NCBI RefSeq assembly: GCF_016862975.1
Contig: NZ_BONZ01000015.1
Coordinates: 186,001-250,000 of the forward strand
From: Rugosimonospora africana
Lineage (GTDB): Bacteria; Actinomycetota; Actinomycetes; Mycobacteriales; Micromonosporaceae
Length of the DNA stretch: 64,000 nt
Direction: 5' to 3'
Translations under genes and position numbers: made by a program
Part shown: positions 37,657 through 45,798 of the stretch, piece by piece
How the letters are laid out: each line of letters opens with the position of its first letter
Numbering within the stretch: the first letter of the stretch is position 1
Notes under the pieces: model-generated
The model's input: only the letters and a program-made list of their open reading frames with translations
The model's database searches: none
Told to the model about the DNA's origin: nothing

Positions 37657-37667
37657 TGGTCTGACCA
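37657..37667. promoter_or_regulatory. Candidate FadR-type GntR operator TGGTCTGACCA
   Basis: A perfect palindrome (TGGT-CTG-ACCA) that fits the TNGTNNNACNA consensus of FadR-subfamily GntR regulators. It lies mid-way in the 237-bp divergent region between the flavoprotein and the kinase genes. A TTGACG -35-like box for the plus strand lies at 37709-37714, with CACACT 18 bp further. The FadR-type regulator is encoded 2.8 kb downstream. Confidence 0.55.
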
Positions 37668-37780
37668 AAAGGTCTCATCGGCCCATCCGACTTCGGCACC
37701 TTCGGGTATTGACGCTCTTGATCGTGCGGTTCCACACTTTGCCCACCACACAGCTGCCGTACTCGATGAGAGGCGGAGCG

Positions 37781-38764
37781 ATGACCGGACCGACCACGGT
37801 GGACGACGCGCTCGCGGGCGTGCCGCTGCTGGCCGGCCGCCCGGTGCGGTGGTCCCGGATGCCGGGCGGTCTGAGTCACCGGGTGTACCGGGTGGACGCG
37901 GTCGACGATGACGGCGTCCGGGAGAGCTACGTCCTGCGGATCCTCGAACCGGCGGTGTCCGAGGCCGGGCTGGGCATCCCGCCCGGGCAGGAACTCGACA
38001 ACACCCGTCTGGCCGCCGAGTCCGGGGTCGGCGCGCGGGTACTCGCGGTACTGCCGGAGCTGCCCGCCCTGCTCCTGGAGTACCTGCCCGGCCGCACCCT
38101 GGGGCCGGGCGACGTGGCCGGCGCGATCGGTCCGATCGCCTCCGCCTGCCGGAGGCTGCACGCCGGGCCGGCATTCGGCAACGATTTCGACATCGGCCGC
38201 AAGCGCGCCGAGCTTCTGGGCATCTGTGAGCGGCACGGCCTCGCCGTCCCGGCCGGGTACCGCGCCGCGTCGTCCACTGTGGACGAGGTGATCCGGGCAC
38301 TGGCCGCCTGGCCGCCGCCGTCCGTACCGTGCCACAACGATCTGCTCGCCGAGAACTTCATCGCCGACGGACCGGACGGCGCCGGCGGGCCTCCGACCGG
38401 CGTACGGATCGTCGACTATCAACTGTCCGGCAACAACGACCCGACGTTCGACCTCGGGGACATCGCCGCCGAGGCCGACTTCGAGCCGGACCAGTGCGCC
38501 GCCCTCACGGCGGTGTACTTCGGTCCGGACCGCACCGAGGCGCTGGTCGCCCGGGTCCGGCTGAACCTGTTGCTCTCCAACGCGACCTGGACCCTGTGGT
38601 TCTCCGTCCACCATGGACTGCTGAGGTCCAGCCCCGCCTTTGACTACCAGTCAGAGGCGGAAGACAAGTGGCGGCAGGCGTCGCGCGATCTGAACGCACC
38701 CGGACTGGGCGCTCTGATCGACGCGGTGGCCGGTCGCGGGCGCCGTCCCGCCCTCCCCTCATAA
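37781..38764 (+). CDS. Choline/ethanolamine kinase-like phosphotransferase
   Basis: A 327-aa protein of the APH superfamily, choline-kinase branch (LicA-like). The signature is PCHNDLLAENFI (about residues 185-196) with VDYQLSGNNDPTFDLGDIAAE carrying the metal-binding Asp; the VDYxxxGNNDPxFDLG pattern is characteristic of choline/ethanolamine kinases. GGLSHRVYRVD is the nucleotide loop. The ATG at 37781 has GGCGGAGCG upstream; an ATG 15 nt earlier is in frame. First gene of the plus-strand cluster. Choline or ethanolamine as substrate is inferred from family and neighbourhood. Confidence 0.72.
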   Translation: MTGPTTVDDALAGVPLLAGRPVRWSRMPGGLSHRVYRVDAVDDDGVRESYVLRILEPAVSEAGLGIPPGQELDNTRLAAESGVGARVLAVLPELPALLLEYLPGRTLGPGDVAGAIGPIASACRRLHAGPAFGNDFDIGRKRAELLGICERHGLAVPAGYRAASSTVDEVIRALAAWPPPSVPCHNDLLAENFIADGPDGAGGPPTGVRIVDYQLSGNNDPTFDLGDIAAEADFEPDQCAALTAVYFGPDRTEALVARVRLNLLLSNATWTLWFSVHHGLLRSSPAFDYQSEAEDKWRQASRDLNAPGLGALIDAVAGRGRRPALPS

Positions 38765-38787
38765 TCCTCATCGCACGAGGAGGTGCC

Positions 38788-40371
38788 ATGGCAACGGCAT
38801 CGCCAGCGCAGTCCAGGCAGTTTGACGACGACTCGAAGCGGCTCGCCGAACTCGGCTACAAACAGGAGCTGCACCGCGGTTGGAGCGGCTTCTCCAACTT
38901 CGCTATCTCGTTCTCCATCATCTCCATCCTCTCCGGCTGCTTCACCACGTTCGGCCAGGCGTGGATGAACGGCGGCCCGATCGCCATCTCCTGGGGGTGG
39001 CCGATCATTTCGGCGTTCATCTTGATCATCGGCCTGTGTATGTCGGAGCTGGTGTCCGCGTTCCCCACCGCGGGCGGCATCTACTGGTGGGCGTCGAAGC
39101 TCGGCGGGCCGATACACGGCTGGTTCACCGGCTGGTTCAACCTGATCGGGCTGGTCGCGGTCACCGCGTCGGTCGACTACGGCTGCGCGACGTTCCTCAA
39201 CCTCATCCTCGCCAACACGATCGGCGGCTGGAGCGGGAACCTGAAGCAGGCATTCCTGCTGTTCATCCTCATCGTGGCGCTGCACGCGCTGATCAACATC
39301 TTCGGTGCCCGGATCATCGCCACCCTGCAGAACATCTCGGTGTGGTGGCACGTGGCCGGTGTCGCCGCGGTCGTGCTGATCCTGGCGTTCGTACCCGACA
39401 AGCACCAGAGCTTCTCGTTCGTCTTCACCCACACCCAGAACGCCAACGGCTTCTTCGGCAACCACAACGGCGGGGCCGGCTTCTGGCTGTACGTGCTGCC
39501 CCTCGGCGGCCTGCTCACGCAGTACACCATCACGGGCTTCGACGCCTGCGCGCACGTGTCGGAGGAGACGGTCGGCGCCGCCCGCAACGCGGCCAACGGG
39601 CTGTGGCGGTCCATCTTCTACTCGGCGATCGGCGGCTGGATCCTGCTGCTCGCCTTCCTGTTCGCGGCGAACGACACCGACGCGATCACCAAGTCCGGCG
39701 GCTTCTCGGCGACCATCTTCCAGACCGCGCTGTCCTCCGGCTTCTTCAAGACGGTCCTGGTCATCTCCACGGTCGGCCAGTTCTTCTGCGGGATGAGCTG
39801 CGTGACCAGCATGTCCCGGATGACCTTCGCGTTCAGCCGCGACGGCGCCGTGCCCGGTTGGCGGATCTGGACCCGGCTGGACCGCAACGGCACACCGGTC
39901 AACGCCATCGTCGCCGGCTGCATCGCCGGTCTGGTCCTGACCCTGCCCGCCCTGTACGAGAACAAGAACGTGCCCGGCGTACCGGTCGCCTTCTACGCGG
40001 TGGTCTCGGTCGCCGTGATCGGTCTCTATCTGGCCTTCCTCATCCCCATCATGCTGCGGTTGCGCGCCGGGGCCAGTTTCCGGCCCGGGCCGTGGACGCT
40101 GGGCCGCAACTACCGGTGGATGTGCTGGGCAGCCTCGATCGAGATCATCGTCATCTCGATCTACTTCATCATGCCCATCTACCCCTCCGGTGTGCCGGGC
40201 AACGACGACTTCAGCTGGACCTCGGTGAACTACGCGCCGATCGCGGTCGGCGTGATGGTCGTCGTCGTCGCGCTGTGGTGGTGGCTGTCCGCGCGGAAGT
40301 GGTTCACCGGACCGCGGCGGACGATCGACGAAGCGCCCGAGCCCGAGCCCGCGCCCGCGGGCGTGGACTGA
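38788..40371 (+). CDS. APC-superfamily amino acid/amine permease
   Basis: A 527-aa transporter with about 12 membrane helices and a hydrophilic C-terminal tail (EPEPAPAG). Early motifs such as GYKQELHRGWSGFSNFAISF and SAFPTAGGIYWWAS are typical of the amino acid/choline transporter branch of APC. GFDACAHVSEETVGA in the middle is the conserved helix-6/7 segment. The ATG at 38788 follows GAGGAGG. It lies 23 bp after the kinase stop. It probably imports the substrate for the gamma-glutamyl pathway downstream. Confidence 0.88.
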   Translation: MATASPAQSRQFDDDSKRLAELGYKQELHRGWSGFSNFAISFSIISILSGCFTTFGQAWMNGGPIAISWGWPIISAFILIIGLCMSELVSAFPTAGGIYWWASKLGGPIHGWFTGWFNLIGLVAVTASVDYGCATFLNLILANTIGGWSGNLKQAFLLFILIVALHALINIFGARIIATLQNISVWWHVAGVAAVVLILAFVPDKHQSFSFVFTHTQNANGFFGNHNGGAGFWLYVLPLGGLLTQYTITGFDACAHVSEETVGAARNAANGLWRSIFYSAIGGWILLLAFLFAANDTDAITKSGGFSATIFQTALSSGFFKTVLVISTVGQFFCGMSCVTSMSRMTFAFSRDGAVPGWRIWTRLDRNGTPVNAIVAGCIAGLVLTLPALYENKNVPGVPVAFYAVVSVAVIGLYLAFLIPIMLRLRAGASFRPGPWTLGRNYRWMCWAASIEIIVISIYFIMPIYPSGVPGNDDFSWTSVNYAPIAVGVMVVVVALWWWLSARKWFTGPRRTIDEAPEPEPAPAGVD

Positions 40372-40447
40372 CGGCGCGATGATGTCGCGGTGGCGGCGGG
40401 CATCCGCGCCGCCGTCACCGCGATCGATGGCAGGGGGTACGGGGAGA

Positions 40448-41353
40448 ATGGCGCGCGAACCGGTCGAGGCGGTACCCGCGACGGTGGGTCGGCTGCCGGT
40501 GTGGCGCCCGGTCCGGGGCGGCAACGCATTCGAGATAACGGTGTCCCGGCTCGCTCAGGCCATCCGGCTGGGCGTGGTCGGCGTCGGCGAACGGCTGCCT
40601 CCGGAACGGGAGCTCGCCGATCAGCTCCGGGTGAGCCGGGTGACGTTGCGGGAAGCGATCCGGGCGCTGCGCGAGGCCGGGTTCCTCGAGTCTCGCCGGG
40701 GCCGCACGGGCGGCACGTTCGTGGTGGACAGCAATGGCACCGGTCCGGTGGTGCGCGCCCGCCCGGCCGGACTCGCACCACCGGCCGGCCGTCCGTCCCG
40801 CGCCGGTACCCGGGGGGCGTCCCGTACCGGGGCCGGGCGCGACGTGGCGGGACGCGACGCGGCCGGGCGGGCGGCCGGTCCGCTCGTGATGGGGGCGGGC
40901 GCACCCGGTGGCGAGGATCCGGCGACGGTGGCCCGGGAGATGGGCGAGGCGCTGCACGACGCGCTGGATTTCCGCCGGGTACTGGAACCCGGCGCGGCCG
41001 AGCTGGCCGCCGCCCGTACCCTGTCCGCCGCCGACCGCCAGCACCTGGTCGTCCGGCTGGCCGAGGCGCACGACCGGGGACCCACCCGGCGGGTCAACGA
41101 TTCCCGGCTGCACCTGGCGATCGCCACGGCCAGCGGCTGCCCGTCGCTCGCCGCGGCCGTGGCCGACGTGCAGCTGACCCTCGACCGGCTGCTCGCCGCG
41201 ATCCCGGTCATCAAACGCAACCTCGACCACTCCGACAGCCAGCACACCCGGATCGTGGACGCGATCCTGCGCGGCGATCCGCACGCCGCCAGCGCGGCGA
41301 TGCGGGAGCACTGCGACGGCACCGCCGAACTGCTGCGGGGACTCCTCGGTTAG
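40448..41353 (+). CDS. FadR-subfamily GntR transcriptional regulator
   Basis: A 301-aa regulator. The winged helix lies at about residues 30-95: LPPERELADQLRVSRVTLRE and AIRALREAGFLESRRGRTGG. The C-terminal FCD ligand-binding domain starts near residue 160, with DALDFRRVLEPGAAELAAAR and the metal-binding His pattern SRLHLAIATASG and QHTRIVDAIL. Between them is an unusual Ala/Arg/Gly-rich linker of about 45 residues (RPAGLAPPAGRPSRAGTRGA and following). GntR-FCD regulators commonly sense an acid intermediate of the pathway they control. Start ATG at 40448 after GGGGAG. It probably controls this locus through the 37657 operator. Confidence 0.88.
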   Translation: MAREPVEAVPATVGRLPVWRPVRGGNAFEITVSRLAQAIRLGVVGVGERLPPERELADQLRVSRVTLREAIRALREAGFLESRRGRTGGTFVVDSNGTGPVVRARPAGLAPPAGRPSRAGTRGASRTGAGRDVAGRDAAGRAAGPLVMGAGAPGGEDPATVAREMGEALHDALDFRRVLEPGAAELAAARTLSAADRQHLVVRLAEAHDRGPTRRVNDSRLHLAIATASGCPSLAAAVADVQLTLDRLLAAIPVIKRNLDHSDSQHTRIVDAILRGDPHAASAAMREHCDGTAELLRGLLG

Positions 41354-41379
41354 CGACCGGGCCCGGGCTGTCTGGCTGA

Positions 41380-41409
41380 TTGACGCACGAAATGGTTTGG
41401 TAGTAGACC
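41380..41409 (+). promoter_or_regulatory. Putative glnA4 promoter
   Basis: TTGACG (41380-41385) and TAGACC (41404-41409) with an 18-bp spacer, directly before the glnA4 ribosome binding site. The spacer contains ATGGTTTGGTAGTAGACC, an imperfect GGT-N5-ACC dyad which may be a second, weaker GntR site. Confidence 0.4.
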
Positions 41410-41425
41410 TTGGGAGGTGGACAGC

Positions 41426-42784
41426 ATGACCGCGCCGCTCTCCATCGAGGCGCTGCGAGTCGAGGTCGACGCCGGCGCCATCGACACCGTCGTCGTGGGC
41501 ATCGTCGACATGCAGGGACGGTTGCAGGGCAAACGGTTCCACGCCCGGCACTTCGTCGACGAGGTGCTCGCCCACGGCACCGAGGGATGCAACTACCTGC
41601 TCGCCGTGGACGTCGACATGAACACCGTCGACGGGTACGCGATGTCGTCGTGGTCGGCCGGGTACGGCGACTTCGCCATGGTGCCGGACACCGGCACGCT
41701 GCGCCGGGTGCCCTGGCATCCGGGGACGGCCATGTTGCTCGCCGACCTGAAGTGGTTCGACGGCAGTGACGTGGCTCCGTCGCCCCGGCAGATCCTGCGC
41801 CGCCAGCTCGACCGGCTCGCCGGGCTCGGCTTCACCGCGTACGCCGGCACGGAACTGGAGTTCGTGGTCTACCGCGACTCGTACGAGGACGCCTGGCGCA
41901 ACGGATACCGCGACCTCGTCCCCGCGAACCTCTACAACAACGACTACTCGCTGCTCGGCACCGCCCGGGTCGAACCCTTGCTGCGGCGCATCCGCACCGA
42001 GATGGCCGGCGCCGGGCTGGTTCCGGAGAGCGCCAAGGGCGAGTGCAATCTCGGCCAGCACGAGATCGCCTTCCGCTATGCCGAGGCGATGGCCTGTGCC
42101 GATCAGCACACCGTCTACAAGAACGGCGCCAAGGAGATCGCCGCGCAGGAGGGCATGGCGCTGACCTTCATGGCCAAGCCCAACGCGCGGGAGGGCAACT
42201 CCTGCCACATCCACTTCTCCCTGCGCTCCACGGTGGACGGATCGGTGGCGATGGGCGACGGCCACGGGCTGTCCGGCACCGGCCGGCGGGTGCTCGCCGG
42301 GCTGCTCGCGAGCATGCGCGAGTTCACCCTGCTGTACGCGCCGAACGTCAACTCGTACAAGCGGTACCAGCCGGGCTCGTTCGCGCCGACCGCGGTGCGC
42401 TGGGGCCGGGACAACCGCACCTGCGCCCTGCGCCTGGTCGGTCATTCTCCGGCCACGACGAGGGTGGAGAACCGGGTTCCGGGCGGAGACGTCAACCCGT
42501 ACCTCGCCCTGGCTGGCATGGTGGCCGGCGCGATCCACGGGATCGAGCGGGACCTGAGCCTGGAGGACGCCTACGGCGGCAACGCGTACGACGACTCCTC
42601 CGCCGAGCACGTGCCGGCGAACCTGCGGGACGCGGCCGTCCTGTGGGAGGGCTCGGCTTTGGCCCGGTCCGCGTTCGGCGACGACGTGGTGGAGCACTAC
42701 GCCAACAACGCCCGGGTCGAACTGGCCGCGTTCGACGCCGCGGTGACGGACTGGGAGCTGTACCGCGGCTTCGAGCGCCTGTGA
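41426..42784 (+). CDS. glnA4: GlnA4-type gamma-glutamylamide (ethanolamide) synthetase
   Basis: A 452-aa glutamine-synthetase-fold enzyme. It has the catalytic domain (TAYAGTELEFVVY; GECNLGQHEIAFRYA; NSCHIHFSL; RLVGHSPATTRVENRVPGGD) but lacks the adenylylation Tyr loop of GlnA. The order glnA4-ALDH-SDR-amidotransferase matches M. tuberculosis Rv2860c-Rv2857c in membership, and S. coelicolor GlnA4 is a gamma-glutamylethanolamide synthetase. It should condense glutamate with an amine using ATP. The ATG at 41426 follows GGGAGG at good spacing; a GTG nine nt earlier is less likely. Confidence 0.85.
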   Translation: MTAPLSIEALRVEVDAGAIDTVVVGIVDMQGRLQGKRFHARHFVDEVLAHGTEGCNYLLAVDVDMNTVDGYAMSSWSAGYGDFAMVPDTGTLRRVPWHPGTAMLLADLKWFDGSDVAPSPRQILRRQLDRLAGLGFTAYAGTELEFVVYRDSYEDAWRNGYRDLVPANLYNNDYSLLGTARVEPLLRRIRTEMAGAGLVPESAKGECNLGQHEIAFRYAEAMACADQHTVYKNGAKEIAAQEGMALTFMAKPNAREGNSCHIHFSLRSTVDGSVAMGDGHGLSGTGRRVLAGLLASMREFTLLYAPNVNSYKRYQPGSFAPTAVRWGRDNRTCALRLVGHSPATTRVENRVPGGDVNPYLALAGMVAGAIHGIERDLSLEDAYGGNAYDDSSAEHVPANLRDAAVLWEGSALARSAFGDDVVEHYANNARVELAAFDAAVTDWELYRGFERL

Positions 42785-42892
42785 GGCGACCGGTCCGGGT
42801 CGCGGCGCGGCGCCAGACGCGCCGAGCCGGACTGGTCGGACGACTGGTCTGGGTCGTGGCGCGGTCGGAGTGGAAGGGTTCGGAACGCAGAC

Positions 42893-44245
42893 ATGGATGT
42901 GCGCAACCCGGCGACCGGGGATGTGGTCGCCACCGTACCGTCGAGCACGGTCGAGCAGACCGATGCCGCGATCGAGCGCGCGAGGGGGGCGTTCGAGTCC
43001 TGGCGGAAGGTCGCGCCCGGCGAGCGGGCCGCGCTGCTGCGCCGGTTCGCGTCCGTCGTGGACGGACACGTCGAGGAGTTGGCCGCCATCGAGGTGAGCA
43101 ACTCCGGTCACACTGTCGGCAACGCCCGGTGGGAGGCGGGCAACGTCCGGGACGTCTTGAACTACTACGCGGGCGCGCCGGAACGGTTGTCCGGGCGCCA
43201 GATCCCGGTACCGGGCGGGCTGGACGTCACGTTCCACGAACCGTACGGCGTGGTCGGCATCATCGTGCCGTGGAACTTCCCGATGCCGATCGCCGGGTGG
43301 GGCTTCGCCCCGGCGCTGGCGGCCGGCAACACGGTGGTGCTCAAGCCGGCGGAGCTGACCCCGCTGACCGCGCTGCGGCTGGCCGAGTTGGGCCGTGAGG
43401 CCGGCCTGCCGGACGGCGTGTTCACCGTGGTGCCGGGCCAGGGGAGCGTGGTCGGGCAGCGGTTCGTGGCCCACCCGGCGGTCCGGAAGATCTGCTTCAC
43501 CGGCTCCACCGAGGTCGGCCGGCGCATCATGGCCGGCTGCGCCGAACAGGTGAAGCGCGTGACGCTGGAGTTGGGCGGAAAGAGCGCCAACATCGTGTTC
43601 GCCGACGCCGATCTGGAGAAGGCGGCGGCGACCGCGCCGGCCGGCGTGTTCGACAACGCCGGGCAGGACTGCTGCGCGCGGTCCCGGATCCTCGTGCAGG
43701 CCACCGTGTACGACCGGTTCCTCGAACTGCTCGAACCGGCGGTCAAGGCGTTCCGGTGCGAGGATCCCCGGCTGGAGACGGCGCAGATGGGCCCGCTGAT
43801 CTCGGCAGGGCAGCGGCGGACCGTGGCGTCCTATGTGGACGGAGCCGCGGTCGCGTTCCGGGGGAGCGCGCCGGACGGCGACGGGTACTGGTACCCGCCG
43901 ACGGTCTTGCTGGCCAGGTCCACGGCGGACCGGCACTGGCGGGAGGAGATCTTCGGCCCGGTCGTGTCCGTCCTGCCATTCGTCGACGAGGCGGACGCCA
44001 TCGCGAAGGCCAACGACACCGAGTACGGCCTGTCCGGCTCGGTGTGGACCCGGGACGTCGGCCGGGCGATCCGGGTCGCGCGCGGCGTCGAGACCGGCAC
44101 GTTGAGCGTCAACTCGCACTCCTCGGTGCGCTACTGGACTCCATTCGGCGGCGTGAAGCAGTCCGGCATCGGGCGGGAACTGGGCCCGGACGCGGCCGCC
44201 GCGTTCACCGAAACGAAGAACGTCTTCATCAGTACGGAGGACTGA
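42893..44245 (+). CDS. aldC: NAD(P)-dependent aldehyde dehydrogenase
   Basis: A 450-aa ALDH with the full active site. The NAD-binding segment is IIVPWNFPMPI (about residues 124-134), then CFTGSTEVG; catalytic Glu in TLELGGKSANIVF and catalytic Cys in GQDCCARSR. It corresponds in position to AldC (Rv2858c) beside glnA4. In the inferred pathway it oxidises a gamma-glutamyl amino aldehyde to the acid. Start ATG at 42893 after a 108-bp gap from glnA4. Next gene begins directly at its stop. Confidence 0.92.
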   Translation: MDVRNPATGDVVATVPSSTVEQTDAAIERARGAFESWRKVAPGERAALLRRFASVVDGHVEELAAIEVSNSGHTVGNARWEAGNVRDVLNYYAGAPERLSGRQIPVPGGLDVTFHEPYGVVGIIVPWNFPMPIAGWGFAPALAAGNTVVLKPAELTPLTALRLAELGREAGLPDGVFTVVPGQGSVVGQRFVAHPAVRKICFTGSTEVGRRIMAGCAEQVKRVTLELGGKSANIVFADADLEKAAATAPAGVFDNAGQDCCARSRILVQATVYDRFLELLEPAVKAFRCEDPRLETAQMGPLISAGQRRTVASYVDGAAVAFRGSAPDGDGYWYPPTVLLARSTADRHWREEIFGPVVSVLPFVDEADAIAKANDTEYGLSGSVWTRDVGRAIRVARGVETGTLSVNSHSSVRYWTPFGGVKQSGIGRELGPDAAAAFTETKNVFISTED

Positions 44246-45013
44246 GTGGCTGGTCGTCTTGACGGGCGGGTCGCGGTGATCACCGGCGCCGGCAGCGGTA
44301 TCGGTCTGGCGACCGCGCGCCGGTTCGCCGCCGAGGGCGCGCGGGTCGTCGCGGTCGACGTGAACGCGGAGGCCGGGCAGGCATGCGCGGAGGAGGTCGG
44401 CGGCGAGTGCGTCGCGATCGACGTGACCGACGCGCCGGCGGTCGAGGCGCTGTTCGACGGCGTCGCCAGCCGGTACGGCAGGGTGGACGTGGCCTTCAAC
44501 AACGCGGGCATCTCGCCACCCGACGACGACTCCATCCTGGACACCGGGATCGAAGCCTGGGAGCGGGTACAGCGGGTCAACCTGACCAGCGTGTATCTCT
44601 GCTGCAAGTACGCGATCCCGCACATGGTCAGGCAGGGCAAGGGTTCGGTCATCAACACGGCCAGCTTCGTCGCGCTGATGGGCGCGGCTACCTCGCAGAT
44701 CTCGTACACCGCCAGCAAGGGCGGGGTCCTCGCGATGACCCGTGAGCTGGGCGTGCAGTTCGCCCGCCAGGGGGTACGGGTCAACGCGCTGTGCCCCGGG
44801 CCGATCAACACCCCGCTGCTCAAGGAGCTGTTCGCCAAGGATCCGGAGCGTGCCGCGCGGCGGCTGGTGCACGTGCCGATGGGCCGGTTCGGCGAGCCGG
44901 AGGAGATCGCCGCGGCGGTCGCGTTCCTGGCCAGCGACGACTCCTCGTTCATGACCGCCAACACGTTCGTCGTCGACGGCGGGATCACCGGCGCGTACGT
45001 GACGCCGCTATGA
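44246..45013 (+). CDS. Short-chain dehydrogenase/reductase
   Basis: A 255-aa classical SDR. NAD-binding TGAGSGIGLATA is at residues 13-24, NNAG follows, and the catalytic Ser-Tyr-Lys appear as TASFVALMG and SYTASKGG. PGPINTPLL is the post-catalytic segment. GTG start immediately after the ALDH stop (no spacer); its TGA overlaps the amidotransferase ATG (ATGA). In the inferred pathway it oxidises the hydroxyl of gamma-glutamylethanolamide to the aldehyde. Corresponds to Rv2857c. Confidence 0.9.
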   Translation: MAGRLDGRVAVITGAGSGIGLATARRFAAEGARVVAVDVNAEAGQACAEEVGGECVAIDVTDAPAVEALFDGVASRYGRVDVAFNNAGISPPDDDSILDTGIEAWERVQRVNLTSVYLCCKYAIPHMVRQGKGSVINTASFVALMGAATSQISYTASKGGVLAMTRELGVQFARQGVRVNALCPGPINTPLLKELFAKDPERAARRLVHVPMGRFGEPEEIAAAVAFLASDDSSFMTANTFVVDGGITGAYVTPL

Positions 45014-45798
45014 GCCCGAGCGCCCGGCCGGTCATCGGCATCACCTGCTACGTCGAGGACGCCGCGTGGGGGGTGTGGCACACCACGGCGGCGCTGCTCC
45101 CGTACAGCTATGTGCGGCAGGTCACCGCGGCCGGAGCCCAAGCGGTCCTCCTGCCGTACGTAGCCGGGCAGGGCCCCGACGACCTCGGTGCCGACCTGCT
45201 CGGGCGGCTGGACGGGCTGCTGCTGGCCGGCGGCGCGGACGTCGACCCGCGGCGGTACGGCGCACCGGCGCATCCGTCCACGGTCAGCCGGCCGGACCGG
45301 GACGCCGGGGAGTTGGCCCTGCTGGACGCGGCGCTGCGCGCCGACCTGCCGGTACTCGGCGTGTGCCGGGGCATGCAGCTGCTGACCGTCGCGGCCGGCG
45401 GGTCGCTGCACCAGCACCTCCCGGAGGACTGCGGTCACGAGCGGCACCAGCCCGCACCCGGCCGGTACGGCGAGCATCCGGTCACCGTCACCGAGGGCTC
45501 CCGGCTGCATGCGATCCTCGGCCCGGCCCCACGGGTGAACTCCTACCATCACCAGGCGGTGGCCGATCCGGGCACGCTGGCGGTGACTGCCCGTGCCGAC
45601 GACGGCGTGATCGAGGCGCTGGAGGATCCGGCGCGGCGTTTCGTCCTGGGCGTGCAGTGGCACCCCGAGGAGCTTCCCGACCTTCGGTTGTTCGAGGCGC
45701 TCGTGGCTGCGGCGAGCGTCACAGCCACGGCCGGGACGGCGCTGGGAAGATCGGGGAATGCGAGCCGCCTACATCGAACGTCTCGGTCCGGTAGATGA
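45010..45798 (+). CDS. Class I glutamine-amidotransferase-like gamma-glutamyl hydrolase (PuuD type)
   Basis: A 262-aa protein of the peptidase C26 family. The nucleophile is Cys in VLGVCRGMQLL (about residues 116-126). The His-Glu pair is in GVQWHPEEL. GGADVDP resembles PuuD, which hydrolyses gamma-glutamyl-GABA. In this cluster it should release glutamate from the oxidised gamma-glutamyl product. The ATG overlaps the SDR stop as ATGA. Its last 41 bp overlap the next gene; the final SRLHRTSRSGR may be non-conserved. Corresponds to Rv2859c. Confidence 0.87.
   Translation: MSPSARPVIGITCYVEDAAWGVWHTTAALLPYSYVRQVTAAGAQAVLLPYVAGQGPDDLGADLLGRLDGLLLAGGADVDPRRYGAPAHPSTVSRPDRDAGELALLDAALRADLPVLGVCRGMQLLTVAAGGSLHQHLPEDCGHERHQPAPGRYGEHPVTVTEGSRLHAILGPAPRVNSYHHQAVADPGTLAVTARADDGVIEALEDPARRFVLGVQWHPEELPDLRLFEALVAAASVTATAGTALGRSGNASRLHRTSRSGR

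Noticed and set aside
36869-37780. Extended start for the kinase-like gene
   Set aside because: Upstream codons are antisense to the flavoprotein; the ATG at 37781 has a ribosome binding site.
35625-38300. 891-codon alternative minus-strand frame over the flavoprotein
   Set aside because: Different frame from the GcvT protein; Arg/Pro-rich and motif-free.
40415-44872. 1485-codon open frame on the minus strand
   Set aside because: It is the antisense shadow of the GntR regulator, glnA4, ALDH and SDR genes. High GC keeps the frame open; the translation has no domain and the plus-strand genes are clear.
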